The notes beneath the pieces were generated by a model, which saw only the letters and a list, made by a program, of their open reading frames with translations, had not been told where the DNA came from and ran no database searches. From Arthrobacter terrae (GTDB lineage: Bacteria > Actinomycetota > Actinomycetes > Actinomycetales > Micrococcaceae), in assembly GCF_015708085.1 (NCBI RefSeq), contig NZ_JADNYM010000026.1:1-64000 (forward strand): a DNA stretch of 64,000 nucleotides. Reading direction: 5' to 3'. Every line of letters begins with the position of its first letter. Position 1 is the first letter of the stretch. Below are positions 1 to 7,052 of the stretch, one piece after another. The position numbers and the translations under genes were made by a program.

Positions 1-117
1 TACATCGAGGTCTTCTATAACCGCTGGCGCCCACACAGCCACAACAAAGGCCTTCCACCGGCCACCGCCATGACCAATTTCAAGCCAAACCAGCAGCCGC
101 TTCCAGCCGCTGCCTAA
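1..117 (+). CDS. IS3-family transposase OrfB, C-terminal end (partial)
   Basis: The frame enters from the left edge of the window and ends at TAA 115-117. The 38 visible residues carry YIEVFYNRWRPHS, the C-terminal signature of IS3-family DDE transposases (YIExFYNRxRxHS) that follows the catalytic glutamate. The rest of the insertion sequence lies outside the window, so completeness cannot be judged. The IS end appears to lie about 25 bases downstream, where a yunG-like fragment begins. This copy is not the same element as the IS3 at 37.4-39.2 kb, whose ends and C-terminus differ. Confidence 0.85.
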   Translation, partial: YIEVFYNRWRPHSHNKGLPPATAMTNFKPNQQPLPAAA

Positions 118-130
118 CCAAAAAGAAACT

Positions 131-144
131 AGCCGACTGTCTCA
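131..144 (+). repeat. Probable terminal inverted repeat of the IS3-family element
   Basis: The sequence AGCCGACTGTCTCA (reverse complement TGAGACAGTCGGCT) lies just downstream of the transposase stop codon and ends directly before coding-like DNA of another gene. It sits where an IS3-family right end is expected. The left end is outside the window, so the inverted match cannot be shown. Confidence 0.4.
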
Positions 145-149
145 CATCC

Positions 150-365
150 TTGACACACCTCAGAGGCGGCAACGAGGAGGACGAAGTCCATTACTGGAAC
201 GGGTTCCCCGGTGGCCTCGAGATCGACCTCACCCGAGAGCAATTCAAAAGTCACCGCATCATCGGGGAGCCCCGCGTCGTCGTCCGACCGCCGGGAGGGC
301 CCCGAGCGTACGTCAGCGAGTGCCAGCTGCTTCGCACGAGGGTGCTGTCCGCGCTCAACCTCTGA
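150..365 (+). pseudogene. YunG-family protein, C-terminal fragment
   Basis: This 71-codon frame contains HYWNGFPGGLEIDLTREQF, which resembles the C-terminal half of YunG-family proteins (HYWN followed by a DLT..QF motif), and ends with an ARG/LEU-rich helix (LLRTRVLSALNL) typical of their tail. The N-terminal half, with the conserved glycine-rich segment, is missing. Its place is taken by the end of the IS3 element, so the gene was most likely truncated by that insertion. The TTG at 150 is only the first possible initiation codon in the frame and is probably not a real start. Confidence 0.5.
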
Positions 366-449
366 TCAATCCGCTGAAGGAACGCCCGTTGAAGGATCGT
401 TCGCCGGGCACCTTGGCTTGTTCCAGGTGCAAGAGTTCATAGTCGAGGT

Positions 450-1136
450 ATGAGAGCGGCTGGAATTCTCCCCGAAGACGCCCCCGATCCCGGCGCGGAA
501 CTGGTCGAGAGCCTGAAACTCATGCCCATTCCGGTGATGGGGCTCATGCCCCAACCAGCGTTGGAGGACTGGGATGCCGTGGGTCTGAGCTACAGCGGGG
601 GTGAGGTTGGGTATAGCGAAATGACGGCGAGCATCACCTATACGCTCTGGAGAAATCCGGATGACCGCTCAGACCCGGTAAACCTCGCGGACCTGGACGA
701 GACGACACGCAGGTCGATCGAGGAAGTTCCGCCATGGCCGCGGCCTCCCTGGCTGATCGAGTACGTGGAGCGACTGCGCTATCCGCAGCTGTGGGAGGCC
801 GTGCGAACCACCTGGCACCGCAATCCATCCGAACGTTCCTCGGTTCGAAACCTCCTGGTTGACCACGTCAACCACATCCTCATGAATCAGTACCGGGAGG
901 AGCTATGGCCGGACGGCAACCCGTGGGACCAGCACGCACCCGCAGTAACCGGCCGGATGGTCAACGGCCAGGCCAGGACCGTCGTCAACGGAATTGACGT
1001 GCCCGGTGCAGAGGTCGATACGGACCCATTCGTGTACGGCATCGGAGCCCAATTCCCAGGTGGTGGCGTCGTGACAGCTGTGCTTCCACGCGCTGAGCTC
1101 AAGCGCATCCAGGTCCAGTTCACGACCCGGAGCTAA
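450..1136 (+). CDS. Hypothetical protein, 228 aa
   Basis: The family is not recognised. The frame is uninterrupted and its codon use fits the surrounding high-GC DNA. The product is soluble, rich in Pro and Trp (WPRPPWLIEYVERLRYPQLW near residue 100), with a predicted helical middle (LVDHVNHILMNQYREELW, about 138-155). The C-terminal part is beta-rich, about residues 165-225, and reads like a small structural domain ending in VQFTTRS. There is no signal peptide or membrane segment. The ATG at 450 has GAGG only two bases upstream, so the real start could be an internal Met near residues 26-32. It follows the yunG relic in the same direction. Confidence 0.55.
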   Translation: MRAAGILPEDAPDPGAELVESLKLMPIPVMGLMPQPALEDWDAVGLSYSGGEVGYSEMTASITYTLWRNPDDRSDPVNLADLDETTRRSIEEVPPWPRPPWLIEYVERLRYPQLWEAVRTTWHRNPSERSSVRNLLVDHVNHILMNQYREELWPDGNPWDQHAPAVTGRMVNGQARTVVNGIDVPGAEVDTDPFVYGIGAQFPGGGVVTAVLPRAELKRIQVQFTTRS

Positions 1137-1274
1137 CGGCCATACCCCAGCGTTCGTAAGCTGAACCTTCAGCGGGAAACAGTTGACCATGAGCAGCCGC
1201 TTTTGCCGGTTCGTGGACACAACTGGACATAATGGGTTGGGTGGTCCAGTAGGCCGGGTTTGAAGATGCGAGAG

Positions 1275-1442
1275 CTATTTGTTCCTCTTGATCTCTCGAT
1301 TGATAAAGACAGTGGCGACTCCGCCAATTGCTCCGGTTAGCAATAAAAGCAAGGGGCCCAGCCAACTAAACAACTGATACATAACCCAGAGCATAATGAG
1401 GAATCCGGCTATCCAGATGACTCGTCTGGCAGTTTTACTCAT
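1275..1442 (-). CDS. Small membrane protein, 55 aa
   Basis: A short frame starts with ATG at 1442 and ends with TAG at 1275. A good ribosome-binding site (AGGATGAGG) ends one to two bases before the ATG, with AGGA at a normal distance. The product begins MSKTARRV and has two hydrophobic segments, about residues 8-22 (IWIAGFLIMLWVMY) and 25-45 (a Leu/Gly/Val-rich stretch), then a basic tail ending KRNK. It looks like a two-helix inner-membrane peptide. No family is recognised, and nothing nearby suggests a partner. Confidence 0.45.
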   Translation of the reverse strand: MSKTARRVIWIAGFLIMLWVMYQLFSWLGPLLLLLTGAIGGVATVFINREIKRNK

Positions 1443-1786
1443 GCCTCATCCTACGAACGAAAGTCATCTGTGCATAGGACGTAACAGGCCAGGTTGCTGT
1501 TCGGAGTAAGCCTCGTGACATCCATATGAGGCGATCAATTGCACTTCTTCGAAGAGTCCCGTAATCCGGTCGTCACGTGGAACTGCCCATTGGAAGACTC
1601 ACCCTAATTCGTTGGTCTCTTAAGGGGTCTCGTGGGCATTTGACGGTGGCATCGGAAGAACTCGACGAAGCCGCTTCTCTTCCGTCCCGACTGCGCCGCG
1701 GAGCGGAGCGGAAGCCCCGACACACTCAGCACGGCAAATCGAGACGACGAGGTGCTTGCATCACGTAGTAAGAAGGATTTTTCCGT
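1443..1786. other. Intergenic stretch without a supported gene
   Basis: About 340 bases lie between the small membrane protein and the convergent end of the TetR gene. Frames here are short, have no good ribosome-binding sites and show no recognisable protein. No repeat or transposon end was seen. Confidence 0.5.
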
Positions 1787-2434
1787 TCACCAAGCCTCTG
1801 GGTATGGAACGGGTAAGTCGCCAATAGAGCCCATGACGGAAAGTTGGCAACGGATAGCTTCGTTCACATCGGAAGGCAAAGTGACGAAACTTCCCGTTGA
1901 CTCTGCCACTGAGATCAGGCCCGCCACTGTTCCGACAACGAGGCGTGAATGGAAACCGATGTTCACCGTCGCATCAATCAGTTCAGCTCGTTGCGCCTCG
2001 CCGAACAAGCCAGCAGCGTGTGCAGTCCAACCGCTATAGCGGCATGGAAGTCCAACAGCATTGCCTTCCAGCTCGCGGCGAAGTTTGATCGCAGCTCGCG
2101 CCAACGGAGTGTGAACCACGTGCAACGCGACACTAGTGGCCGCGTAGAGCAGCTCAGCCACCGGTGAGTCGACGTGCCGGACTGAGCCCATAAATATGCC
2201 CGAAGGATAAGCCGTATTCAAGACGGAGCACCCGAGCATTGTCTTAGTAGGGAAGTGGTAGCTAACGAGCGACTTGGACACGCCGCTTCTCTTTGCGACG
2301 CTCGCGAAACTCGCCTTTTCGAAACCCAACTCATCGAATTCGATTACTGCTGCGTTCAGAATCAAGGACGCCGTGTTTGACTCTCCGAGATAAGCGGCAA
2401 TAGCGAAATCTGACGCGTGTTGTTTCATCCCCAT
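1787..2434 (-). CDS. TetR-family regulator, gamma-butyrolactone-receptor-like
   Basis: This 215-aa protein has an N-terminal TetR helix-turn-helix: ILNAAVIEFDELGFEKAS, then SVAKRSGVSKSLVSYHFPTK (about residues 26-66). The FDELGFE..S and GVSK..VSYHFPTK wording resembles receptors of the ArpA/ScbR (gamma-butyrolactone) group more than typical drug-responsive TetRs. The C-terminal ligand-binding part is shorter and less clear. It is divergent from the secreted peptide gene at 2591 and shares its 156-bp upstream region, which holds two inverted repeats, so repression of that gene is the simplest inference. The start at 2434 lacks a clear ribosome-binding site, and the ATG six bases later is equally possible. 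Confidence 0.8.
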   Translation of the reverse strand: MGMKQHASDFAIAAYLGESNTASLILNAAVIEFDELGFEKASFASVAKRSGVSKSLVSYHFPTKTMLGCSVLNTAYPSGIFMGSVRHVDSPVAELLYAATSVALHVVHTPLARAAIKLRRELEGNAVGLPCRYSGWTAHAAGLFGEAQRAELIDATVNIGFHSRLVVGTVAGLISVAESTGSFVTLPSDVNEAIRCQLSVMGSIGDLPVPYPEAW

Positions 2435-2438
2435 ATAT

Positions 2439-2462
2439 GGAGTGTTGCACAGTCGTCACTCC
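2439..2462. promoter_or_regulatory. Inverted repeat upstream of the TetR gene
   Basis: GGAGTG (2439-2444) and CACTCC (2457-2462) form six-base arms around 12 bases, starting a few bases outside the TetR start codon. Position and size fit an autoregulatory operator. It was found by eye only and no binding consensus was matched. Confidence 0.3.
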
Positions 2463-2556
2463 AGACCAATGAAAAATGTCAGGAAATCGCTCCTTGGACA
2501 GGCGTCCAAGACGTAGCCTCATTCACGTACACGGCTTTCATCCCCGCAAATGTGGG

Positions 2557-2571
2557 ACGACTTGTAGTCGT
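2557..2571. promoter_or_regulatory. Short inverted repeat before the secreted-peptide gene
   Basis: ACGACT-TGT-AGTCGT is a perfect six-base inverted repeat that ends immediately before the ribosome-binding sequence AAGGAACGGAG of the gene at 2591. It could be an operator or a small hairpin in the 5' leader. Confidence 0.3.
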
Positions 2572-2590
2572 GAAAGGAACGGAGTATTTC

Positions 2591-3127
2591 GTGAAAAATC
2601 GAACCATGGCCATTCTTACAAGTGCGATAATCATTTTGGCGGGCTTGTTTGTCGCCTCACCGGCCAATGCGGCGGAAGTCTCGCACAGCGGCGCCAATCA
2701 TTCCTCCTCGAGCGTTGTCACCTCGCGGCCAGCACACTTCAAAATGGGTGTCGCCGTGCCATTGAGCGTGCTGGCGGCAGGACCAGCCAGTAACAACAGC
2801 AGCAACATAGTCTCCCCCAGGGAGCCAGCTGGTCAGTATTACTACAACTGCGTCGGTACAGACGGCAGCAGTTACTTCCTGCCCCAGGGGGAGCCGCTGT
2901 CCAATTGTCACGGGAGCTATCTCCAGACGTACATCAACGGGGTACAGGTGCGGGCCGTCAGCTTGACGACCTCCGGTGCCATCTCCAATCCGAACGCAAT
3001 AACCGTTGACTGCGCTATCGCATTAGTTGGAGCTGCCATCGTCGTACTGACCCCGGAGGGAACAATCGCATGGGTACTTTCGGCAGCGGTCGGTGGCATC
3101 AGTTTCGCGAGAGCCTGCACAGCTTGA
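2591..3127 (+). CDS. Secreted Cys-containing, Gly/Ala-rich peptide precursor (bacteriocin-like)
   Basis: The start chosen is GTG 2591, because GGAG lies six bases upstream and a classic signal peptide follows: basic MKNR, a hydrophobic core to about residue 23, and cleavage near ASPANA|A. The 178-aa precursor then has a Ser/Asn-rich spacer, a segment with two Cys (YYNC and NCHGSY), and a very hydrophobic C-terminus between two further Cys (DCAIALVGAAIVVL ... ARACTA). A Gly/Ala-rich hydrophobic C-terminal peptide bracketed by cysteines recalls secreted bacteriocins, but no family is recognised and this is an inference. It is divergent from a TetR regulator. No obvious immunity or export gene lies beside it. 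Confidence 0.6.
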   Translation: MKNRTMAILTSAIIILAGLFVASPANAAEVSHSGANHSSSSVVTSRPAHFKMGVAVPLSVLAAGPASNNSSNIVSPREPAGQYYYNCVGTDGSSYFLPQGEPLSNCHGSYLQTYINGVQVRAVSLTTSGAISNPNAITVDCAIALVGAAIVVLTPEGTIAWVLSAAVGGISFARACTA

Positions 3128-3159
3128 GTGCTTTGCAGCCTTGAACCGAAGGTCTAAAG

Positions 3160-3201
3160 AAATGGTGGGTATAACAGAATTTCCTGTTCGCCCCGCCATT
3201 T
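3160..3201. terminator. Hairpin between the convergent peptide and HTH genes
   Basis: AAATGGTGGG (3160-3169) can pair with CCCGCCATTT (3192-3201), allowing one G-T pair, and an inner AACAG/CTGTT stem sits in the loop. It lies between two convergent genes, so it may serve as a terminator, although the T-run is weak. Confidence 0.35.
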
Positions 3202-3230
3202 CTTGTTGTGCGAGTCTTCCGCCTAAAGGC

Positions 3231-3524
3231 CTAGGCTCCCAGAACGAGCTGAAGGGCTCGACGGTGACTGGCGAATGCTTCACGCCCCTCGGTTGTCAAC
3301 GCTACCCATGTGCGTGCCCGACCTCGGCCGGTGGGTTTGAGGATGCGTACGTATCCCGCGTCAGCGAGTGCTGCCAAGTGTTTGCTCAATGACGAGTCGC
3401 TGATCCCCGCCGCGTCGCGCAACGTCCCGAATTCTGCCTCGTCGACGGTGGCTAAGAACGAGCAAATATACAGCCGTCGGGCCGGGTGGATCGTCTCGTT
3501 GAATGCGCCAACTCCCGTGTTCAT
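3231..3524 (-). CDS. Winged-helix transcriptional regulator
   Basis: A 97-aa single-domain protein of the HTH_34/MarR-like type: ICSFLATVDEAEFGTLRDAAGISDSSLSKHLAALADAGYVR is the helix-turn-helix, and TGRGRARTWVALTTEGREAF is the wing and the following helix. It is the second gene of a two-gene unit, since its start overlaps the end of the upstream membrane protein by four bases (ATGA). Such regulator/membrane-protein pairs are common in actinobacteria and usually act as autoregulated modules of unknown trigger. No ligand-binding domain is present. Confidence 0.8.
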   Translation of the reverse strand: MNTGVGAFNETIHPARRLYICSFLATVDEAEFGTLRDAAGISDSSLSKHLAALADAGYVRILKPTGRGRARTWVALTTEGREAFASHRRALQLVLGA

Positions 3525-3976
3525 GATTGGGCTGGGCGCAGTTTTCGCTGAATTGAGAGGTCAAAGAAAAACCCGTAAATAAGCGTTTCAAACAGGATTG
3601 CCATTGCCATGATCCATGCTGGCCATGGCTGCCCAACGTTGTTCGTGAGGAGACTTCCGGCAACGATTGTTCCCACTGCGATCAGAAGAAAACCAATTGA
3701 CAGCCATGTAGCCTTCCCGCTTCGAAGACCCCCAACCCAGGTTCCTTTGACTCGTCGATACCCTCTTTCCGCCAGTCGCGCTACAACGATGACACCCACG
3801 ATAACAAGGGTGCGTACGAGAGTGGCGCTCAGGGCAAAAGCCAACTCTAGGCCAGCAAAAGCGATACCGAGAATCGGGTAGTACCACCACGGAGAGCGAA
3901 CACGCTTTATGGCCTGTTTGTGACCCTCATTCATAGTCGATAGAGCATCGAGTGAACCAACCGAGTCATTTTCCAT
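3521..3976 (-). CDS. Membrane protein paired with winged-helix regulator
   Basis: This 151-aa protein has four likely transmembrane segments: about residues 31-47 (PWWYYPILGIAFAGLELAF), 52-66, 91-108 (a Leu/Ile/Gly-rich stretch) and 121-139 (WIMAMAILFETLIYGFFF). A basic loop (RLAERGYRRVKG) lies between segments 2 and 3. The N-terminus is soluble and the tail ends in QRKLRPAQS. It is translationally coupled to the regulator downstream. The family is known only as uncharacterised membrane proteins next to such regulators, so transport or stress sensing cannot be inferred safely. Confidence 0.7.
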   Translation of the reverse strand: MENDSVGSLDALSTMNEGHKQAIKRVRSPWWYYPILGIAFAGLELAFALSATLVRTLVIVGVIVVARLAERGYRRVKGTWVGGLRSGKATWLSIGFLLIAVGTIVAGSLLTNNVGQPWPAWIMAMAILFETLIYGFFFDLSIQRKLRPAQS

Positions 3977-4116
3977 ACTGGAAAGTCAACGCTCTATACT
4001 AACTAAAGTCAACCGTTTGGGGATTTTGCCAATGCAGACGGATCGGACTTCATTGCCTCCAGTGGATTCCTAGACCCGGCGGCATCAAACCAGGAACGGT
4101 TCACTCTCCGCATAGG

Positions 4117-4165
4117 GTGTCTCGTATAGACGTAGTCGACTGTCCCGTAAGCCGGTCCTCCACCG
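4117..4165 (+). repeat. 49-bp repeated sequence, copy A
   Basis: A 13-base block (GTGTCTCGTATAG), 11 unrelated bases and a 25-base block beginning TGTCCCGTAAGCCGG recur at 6711-6759 with one mismatch in each block and identical spacing. Both copies are in the same orientation and bracket the DUF2975 and ApeA genes. The surrounding 327 bp (3977-4303) hold no supported gene. The copies look like related transposon or integration ends, but no matching element was identified. Confidence 0.55.
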
Positions 4166-4303
4166 GCTAGTCTGAGCGCCTGTCGCAACCATGGACTCGA
4201 GGTCTGTTGGGCTGTCCGCTGGGGAACCTTGACCGGGACAGGCGAAACCTTTCTGACGGCACCAGCGTAATTAACACGTACGCAAAGTGTGAAGCACGTC
4301 GGT

Positions 4304-4789
4304 CTACGGGCCAGGGATGCCTTGCTCAGGGTCATCTTGGAATATCCGGGTTAGGAGTCCGCGCTTCACTGCCGTCCTCAAGACAAGCGCGCTTGCTCCG
4401 AAAGCGATAGAGGCGAGAAGCCCGAAGAGCATAGCGGGGGTACCAATGTTTGCAATGAAAGTGGCGTGCATGATGATCCCGATCAATGTCGCTGCGGTGA
4501 AGAGGAAGCAGGTTGTCATGAAATTGACCCAACGCATTGGTGACCCGGTGAACGCTGCTCCCCGCTTCACAATCGAGAGAATTTGCCAGACCGCCAGCAG
4601 TGCCAGCTCAAAGCCGGCGATCGCAACGATGACGGCGATAGTGTACGGGCGCTCCAGGTAGGCGACCTCAGGATATGCTTCCGCGAAGGACCTCGCGACG
4701 TGCGGCGTGATGAAAACTTGGGCCAGGATCGACCCAAGCGCAAGCATGACGACGGCGATACGCAGGAGTCGGATCTGTTGGATATTCAT
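4304..4789 (-). CDS. DUF2975-family membrane protein
   Basis: This 161-aa protein has four transmembrane segments: about 8-25 (IAVVMLALGSILAQVFI), 48-70, 92-110 (FMTTCFLFTAATLIGIIM) and 118-138. The pattern of an extracytoplasmic loop, the motif IVKRGAAF after segment 2 and WVNFM before segment 3 fits the DUF2975 family. These genes normally precede a small Cro/CI-like (YozG-type) HTH gene. None is seen downstream here, and repeat copy A begins 139 bases beyond the stop, so the usual partner may have been lost. Function of the family is unknown. Confidence 0.7.
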   Translation of the reverse strand: MNIQQIRLLRIAVVMLALGSILAQVFITPHVARSFAEAYPEVAYLERPYTIAVIVAIAGFELALLAVWQILSIVKRGAAFTGSPMRWVNFMTTCFLFTAATLIGIIMHATFIANIGTPAMLFGLLASIAFGASALVLRTAVKRGLLTRIFQDDPEQGIPGP

Positions 4790-4827
4790 GCTTCATCCAA
4801 ACACGACTGAGTCTTTCTCTTCATCCA

Positions 4828-4851
4828 CCCGCAGGTGGAACCTCCTGCGGG
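4828..4851. promoter_or_regulatory. Inverted repeat upstream of the DUF2975 gene
   Basis: CCCGCAGG (4828-4835) and CCTGCGGG (4844-4851) form perfect 8-base arms with an 8-base loop, about 40 bases upstream of the DUF2975 start. It could be an operator, or a terminator for ApeA transcription arriving from the right. Confidence 0.35.
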
Positions 4852-5030
4852 ACGGTGATGAGCTAATCGTCTGGTCATAGAGCAAAGAAGTTTTAGCTCA
4901 CTCCTATGCAGTCCGGGTTGGGTAATCCCAATGACGCGAGGTATCTACTGTCAGCCAAGGCTCTTGAGTGCCTGACGTCCTTGAGCTTCGCCGATGACCA
5001 TTCCCGCTCGCTAGATAGTGGGTTCGGTGT

Positions 5031-6503
5031 CTATTTTTCGGAGACGGTCAGGTGGATTCGGGCTTGCATCGCTGTCTGGTGAAGTTCGCTGTTGCGATGG
5101 ATGACTTCGCGTTGCCGTTCTCCGGGGACTCCTAGTACCTGGAGAAGGTTAAAAATAACGACCGCGCTCGTCACTTTCACGCTCGCTAGCAACTGATCTA
5201 TGGATTGTTTGGGTGTCTGGCCATTGTGGGCCAGGTCGTTACGAGCCTGTGTTGTCACTTTGGCCCACTGGTCGATGTCGGGGACTAATGTTGACATCGT
5301 TTCCTCGTCCGGCAGAGCTGCGAGAGCAATCAGGCGCTCTCGCAGTGTAGGTTCGTTGCGTAGTTTTCCCTTGACCCAAGAGCGGTACTTGTCCGGAGTC
5401 TGATCCAGGAGGACTTCACGTAGAGGACCAAAGTCCTCCTTAGGGATTGGGGACTCGTCGATTCTTAGCGCACGGTGTAATACTTCCGCGGCACCTGTGG
5501 CGGTCAACAGGTTCCCTTCCACGTATCGCGCCGGCGCGTAGCGCAGGCCGAGGATCATATTCGACGCCGGCTGGAATCTCTGGCGAATATCCCACCATCT
5601 GGGCATGATCTCCTCGAACGGGAGGTCGTGGCACGTGAAGAGAACGTCATTTCTATTCAGGGCTTTCGCTTCGGCGTCCCCGCGAACGGTGCCCTGGAAG
5701 TACACCTTGACTTCGCGGTCACGAATCGGATATCCCTCCGGGTAGTAGTCCCGGTCTTTCGGAGGCATACGCAGCTGAATCCACAGAATTGCGCAGGCTG
5801 TATGGGTCGCTAAGGACACTAGGTCTTGGATAGCGCGAGCATATTCGCGGGCGCCCGCCAGCGAGCAGGCCTTCGTGGGCTCGAACCTCACGTGGACCGT
5901 GTCTCGCATCCGCCCGCGCGTTTGGCCGCGCATGTGGTCGAAGTGGGGCAGTGTATGGACGTGTGCGAGGCTGATCATCGTTCCGCTCACTGCCACCGAG
6001 GGTTCATTTGTGGGTTTAACGTGGATCGAACCTTCACCGTTGAGCTTTTCGTCCTTTATTCCAAGCGTCTTGGTGAATACCGATGAGTCGGACCATAGGT
6101 TGAGGTTCTCCACCGATACCTCACACTTAGTGAAAGCCTCCTGGTCGACGTTCTTCAAGTGCACTCCGACAAGGGCGGTCAGTGCGGAGACTGTCTGCTT
6201 ATGAAGGCCGCCGACCCCCAGCCCGTAGGACTCGCTGCTCACCGAGAGGCAGTCGAGGAGCGTGATTTCTTTATTATCAGCACTGCCCAAGAGGAGCGGC
6301 CAGGTAAACGTTTCATCCGCTTCGTCCATACCACCATCAATGGGATGAAAAGTTCGGTCCTCGAAACCACCGATAAGCAAGAGTCTGAGACCTTCTTCGG
6401 GCTCGTATCGCAATACGCCTGGGACGGGGTGTTCGGGGTTCTCTGGAAGCCACCAATTTCCTGTCCATTCCGCAGGCAGGTCAAGGCGCGCGTCTTTACT
6501 CAT
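5031..6503 (-). CDS. apeA: ApeA-type HEPN anti-phage defence protein
   Basis: This 490-aa protein opens with GNWWLPENPEHPVPGVL and a beta-rich region, the layout of the ApeA N-terminal domain. The C-terminal helical part contains QARNDLAHNG near residue 420, an exact R-N-x3-H HEPN ribonuclease motif. ApeA proteins are single-gene anti-phage systems thought to act by abortive RNA cleavage once infection is sensed. The gene stands alone on the minus strand in a region of mobile-element remains, as expected for a defence gene. Length matches the family, and no frameshift or missing catalytic residue is seen. Assignment rests on motif reading; a domain search for the ApeA N-terminal and ApeA-HEPN families would settle it. 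Confidence 0.8.
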   Translation of the reverse strand: MSKDARLDLPAEWTGNWWLPENPEHPVPGVLRYEPEEGLRLLLIGGFEDRTFHPIDGGMDEADETFTWPLLLGSADNKEITLLDCLSVSSESYGLGVGGLHKQTVSALTALVGVHLKNVDQEAFTKCEVSVENLNLWSDSSVFTKTLGIKDEKLNGEGSIHVKPTNEPSVAVSGTMISLAHVHTLPHFDHMRGQTRGRMRDTVHVRFEPTKACSLAGAREYARAIQDLVSLATHTACAILWIQLRMPPKDRDYYPEGYPIRDREVKVYFQGTVRGDAEAKALNRNDVLFTCHDLPFEEIMPRWWDIRQRFQPASNMILGLRYAPARYVEGNLLTATGAAEVLHRALRIDESPIPKEDFGPLREVLLDQTPDKYRSWVKGKLRNEPTLRERLIALAALPDEETMSTLVPDIDQWAKVTTQARNDLAHNGQTPKQSIDQLLASVKVTSAVVIFNLLQVLGVPGERQREVIHRNSELHQTAMQARIHLTVSEK

Positions 6504-7052
6504 CAGAGCTCTCCCCCTTAGCTGATCAATAAGTCCCGGCAGAGGGGGCTCTTGTCACGCTTGAGCATAGCGGCTTCAACCGGTTACATGACGGGAGGAA
6601 GAGTCCGTCCGGGCAAGTGTCTAGTTGCAATTGGGATGACCGAATAGGGTTCCCCCGGAACATCCAGTCCGAGTTTCTAGCACGATCTGCAGATTTAGCA
6701 TCTTTGAAGCGTGTCTCGTGTAGCTATTTGAGGTTGTCCCGCAAGCCGGTCCTCCACCGAACACAGCATCCGCTGACCTCCTGCTTTGCAAAGTGTGGCT
6801 TATCAAGTGTCCGTATAGGGTGTCCGGTAACAAGTCCGGTGACGGGGTCCTATATGACACACTGACCTACATGTCTAAGATCATGGTCGGCTATGGGCGA
6901 TATGTGGGCGTGAGACACGTCCGCTAGAGCCCCGTCTCAGCTCAACTCCAACGTTTTCAGTTGCTGTCGCTTATCTACTAGGTTCTTGTCCGGCCTATGG
7001 GCGGATTCCGATCTTCGAATTCAAAAATCGTTTCTAGTGCAGCTCCATGTAC
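6504..7052. other. Gene-free stretch with degenerate repeat ends
   Basis: About 550 bases separate apeA from the ABC permease. Besides the 49-bp repeat copy B (6711-6759), the segment around 6808-6840 contains ATAGGGTGTCCGGTAACAAG, which partly resembles the sequence leading into copy A (ATAGGGTGTCTCG). Short frames lack ribosome-binding sites. The stretch looks like overlapping remains of transposon or integration ends. Confidence 0.45.
6711..6759 (+). repeat. 49-bp repeated sequence, copy B
   Basis: Matches copy A at 4117-4165: 12 of 13 bases in the first block (GTGTCTCGTGTAG), a non-conserved 11-base spacer, then 24 of 25 bases in the second block. Same orientation, 2,594 bp apart. Confidence 0.55.
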
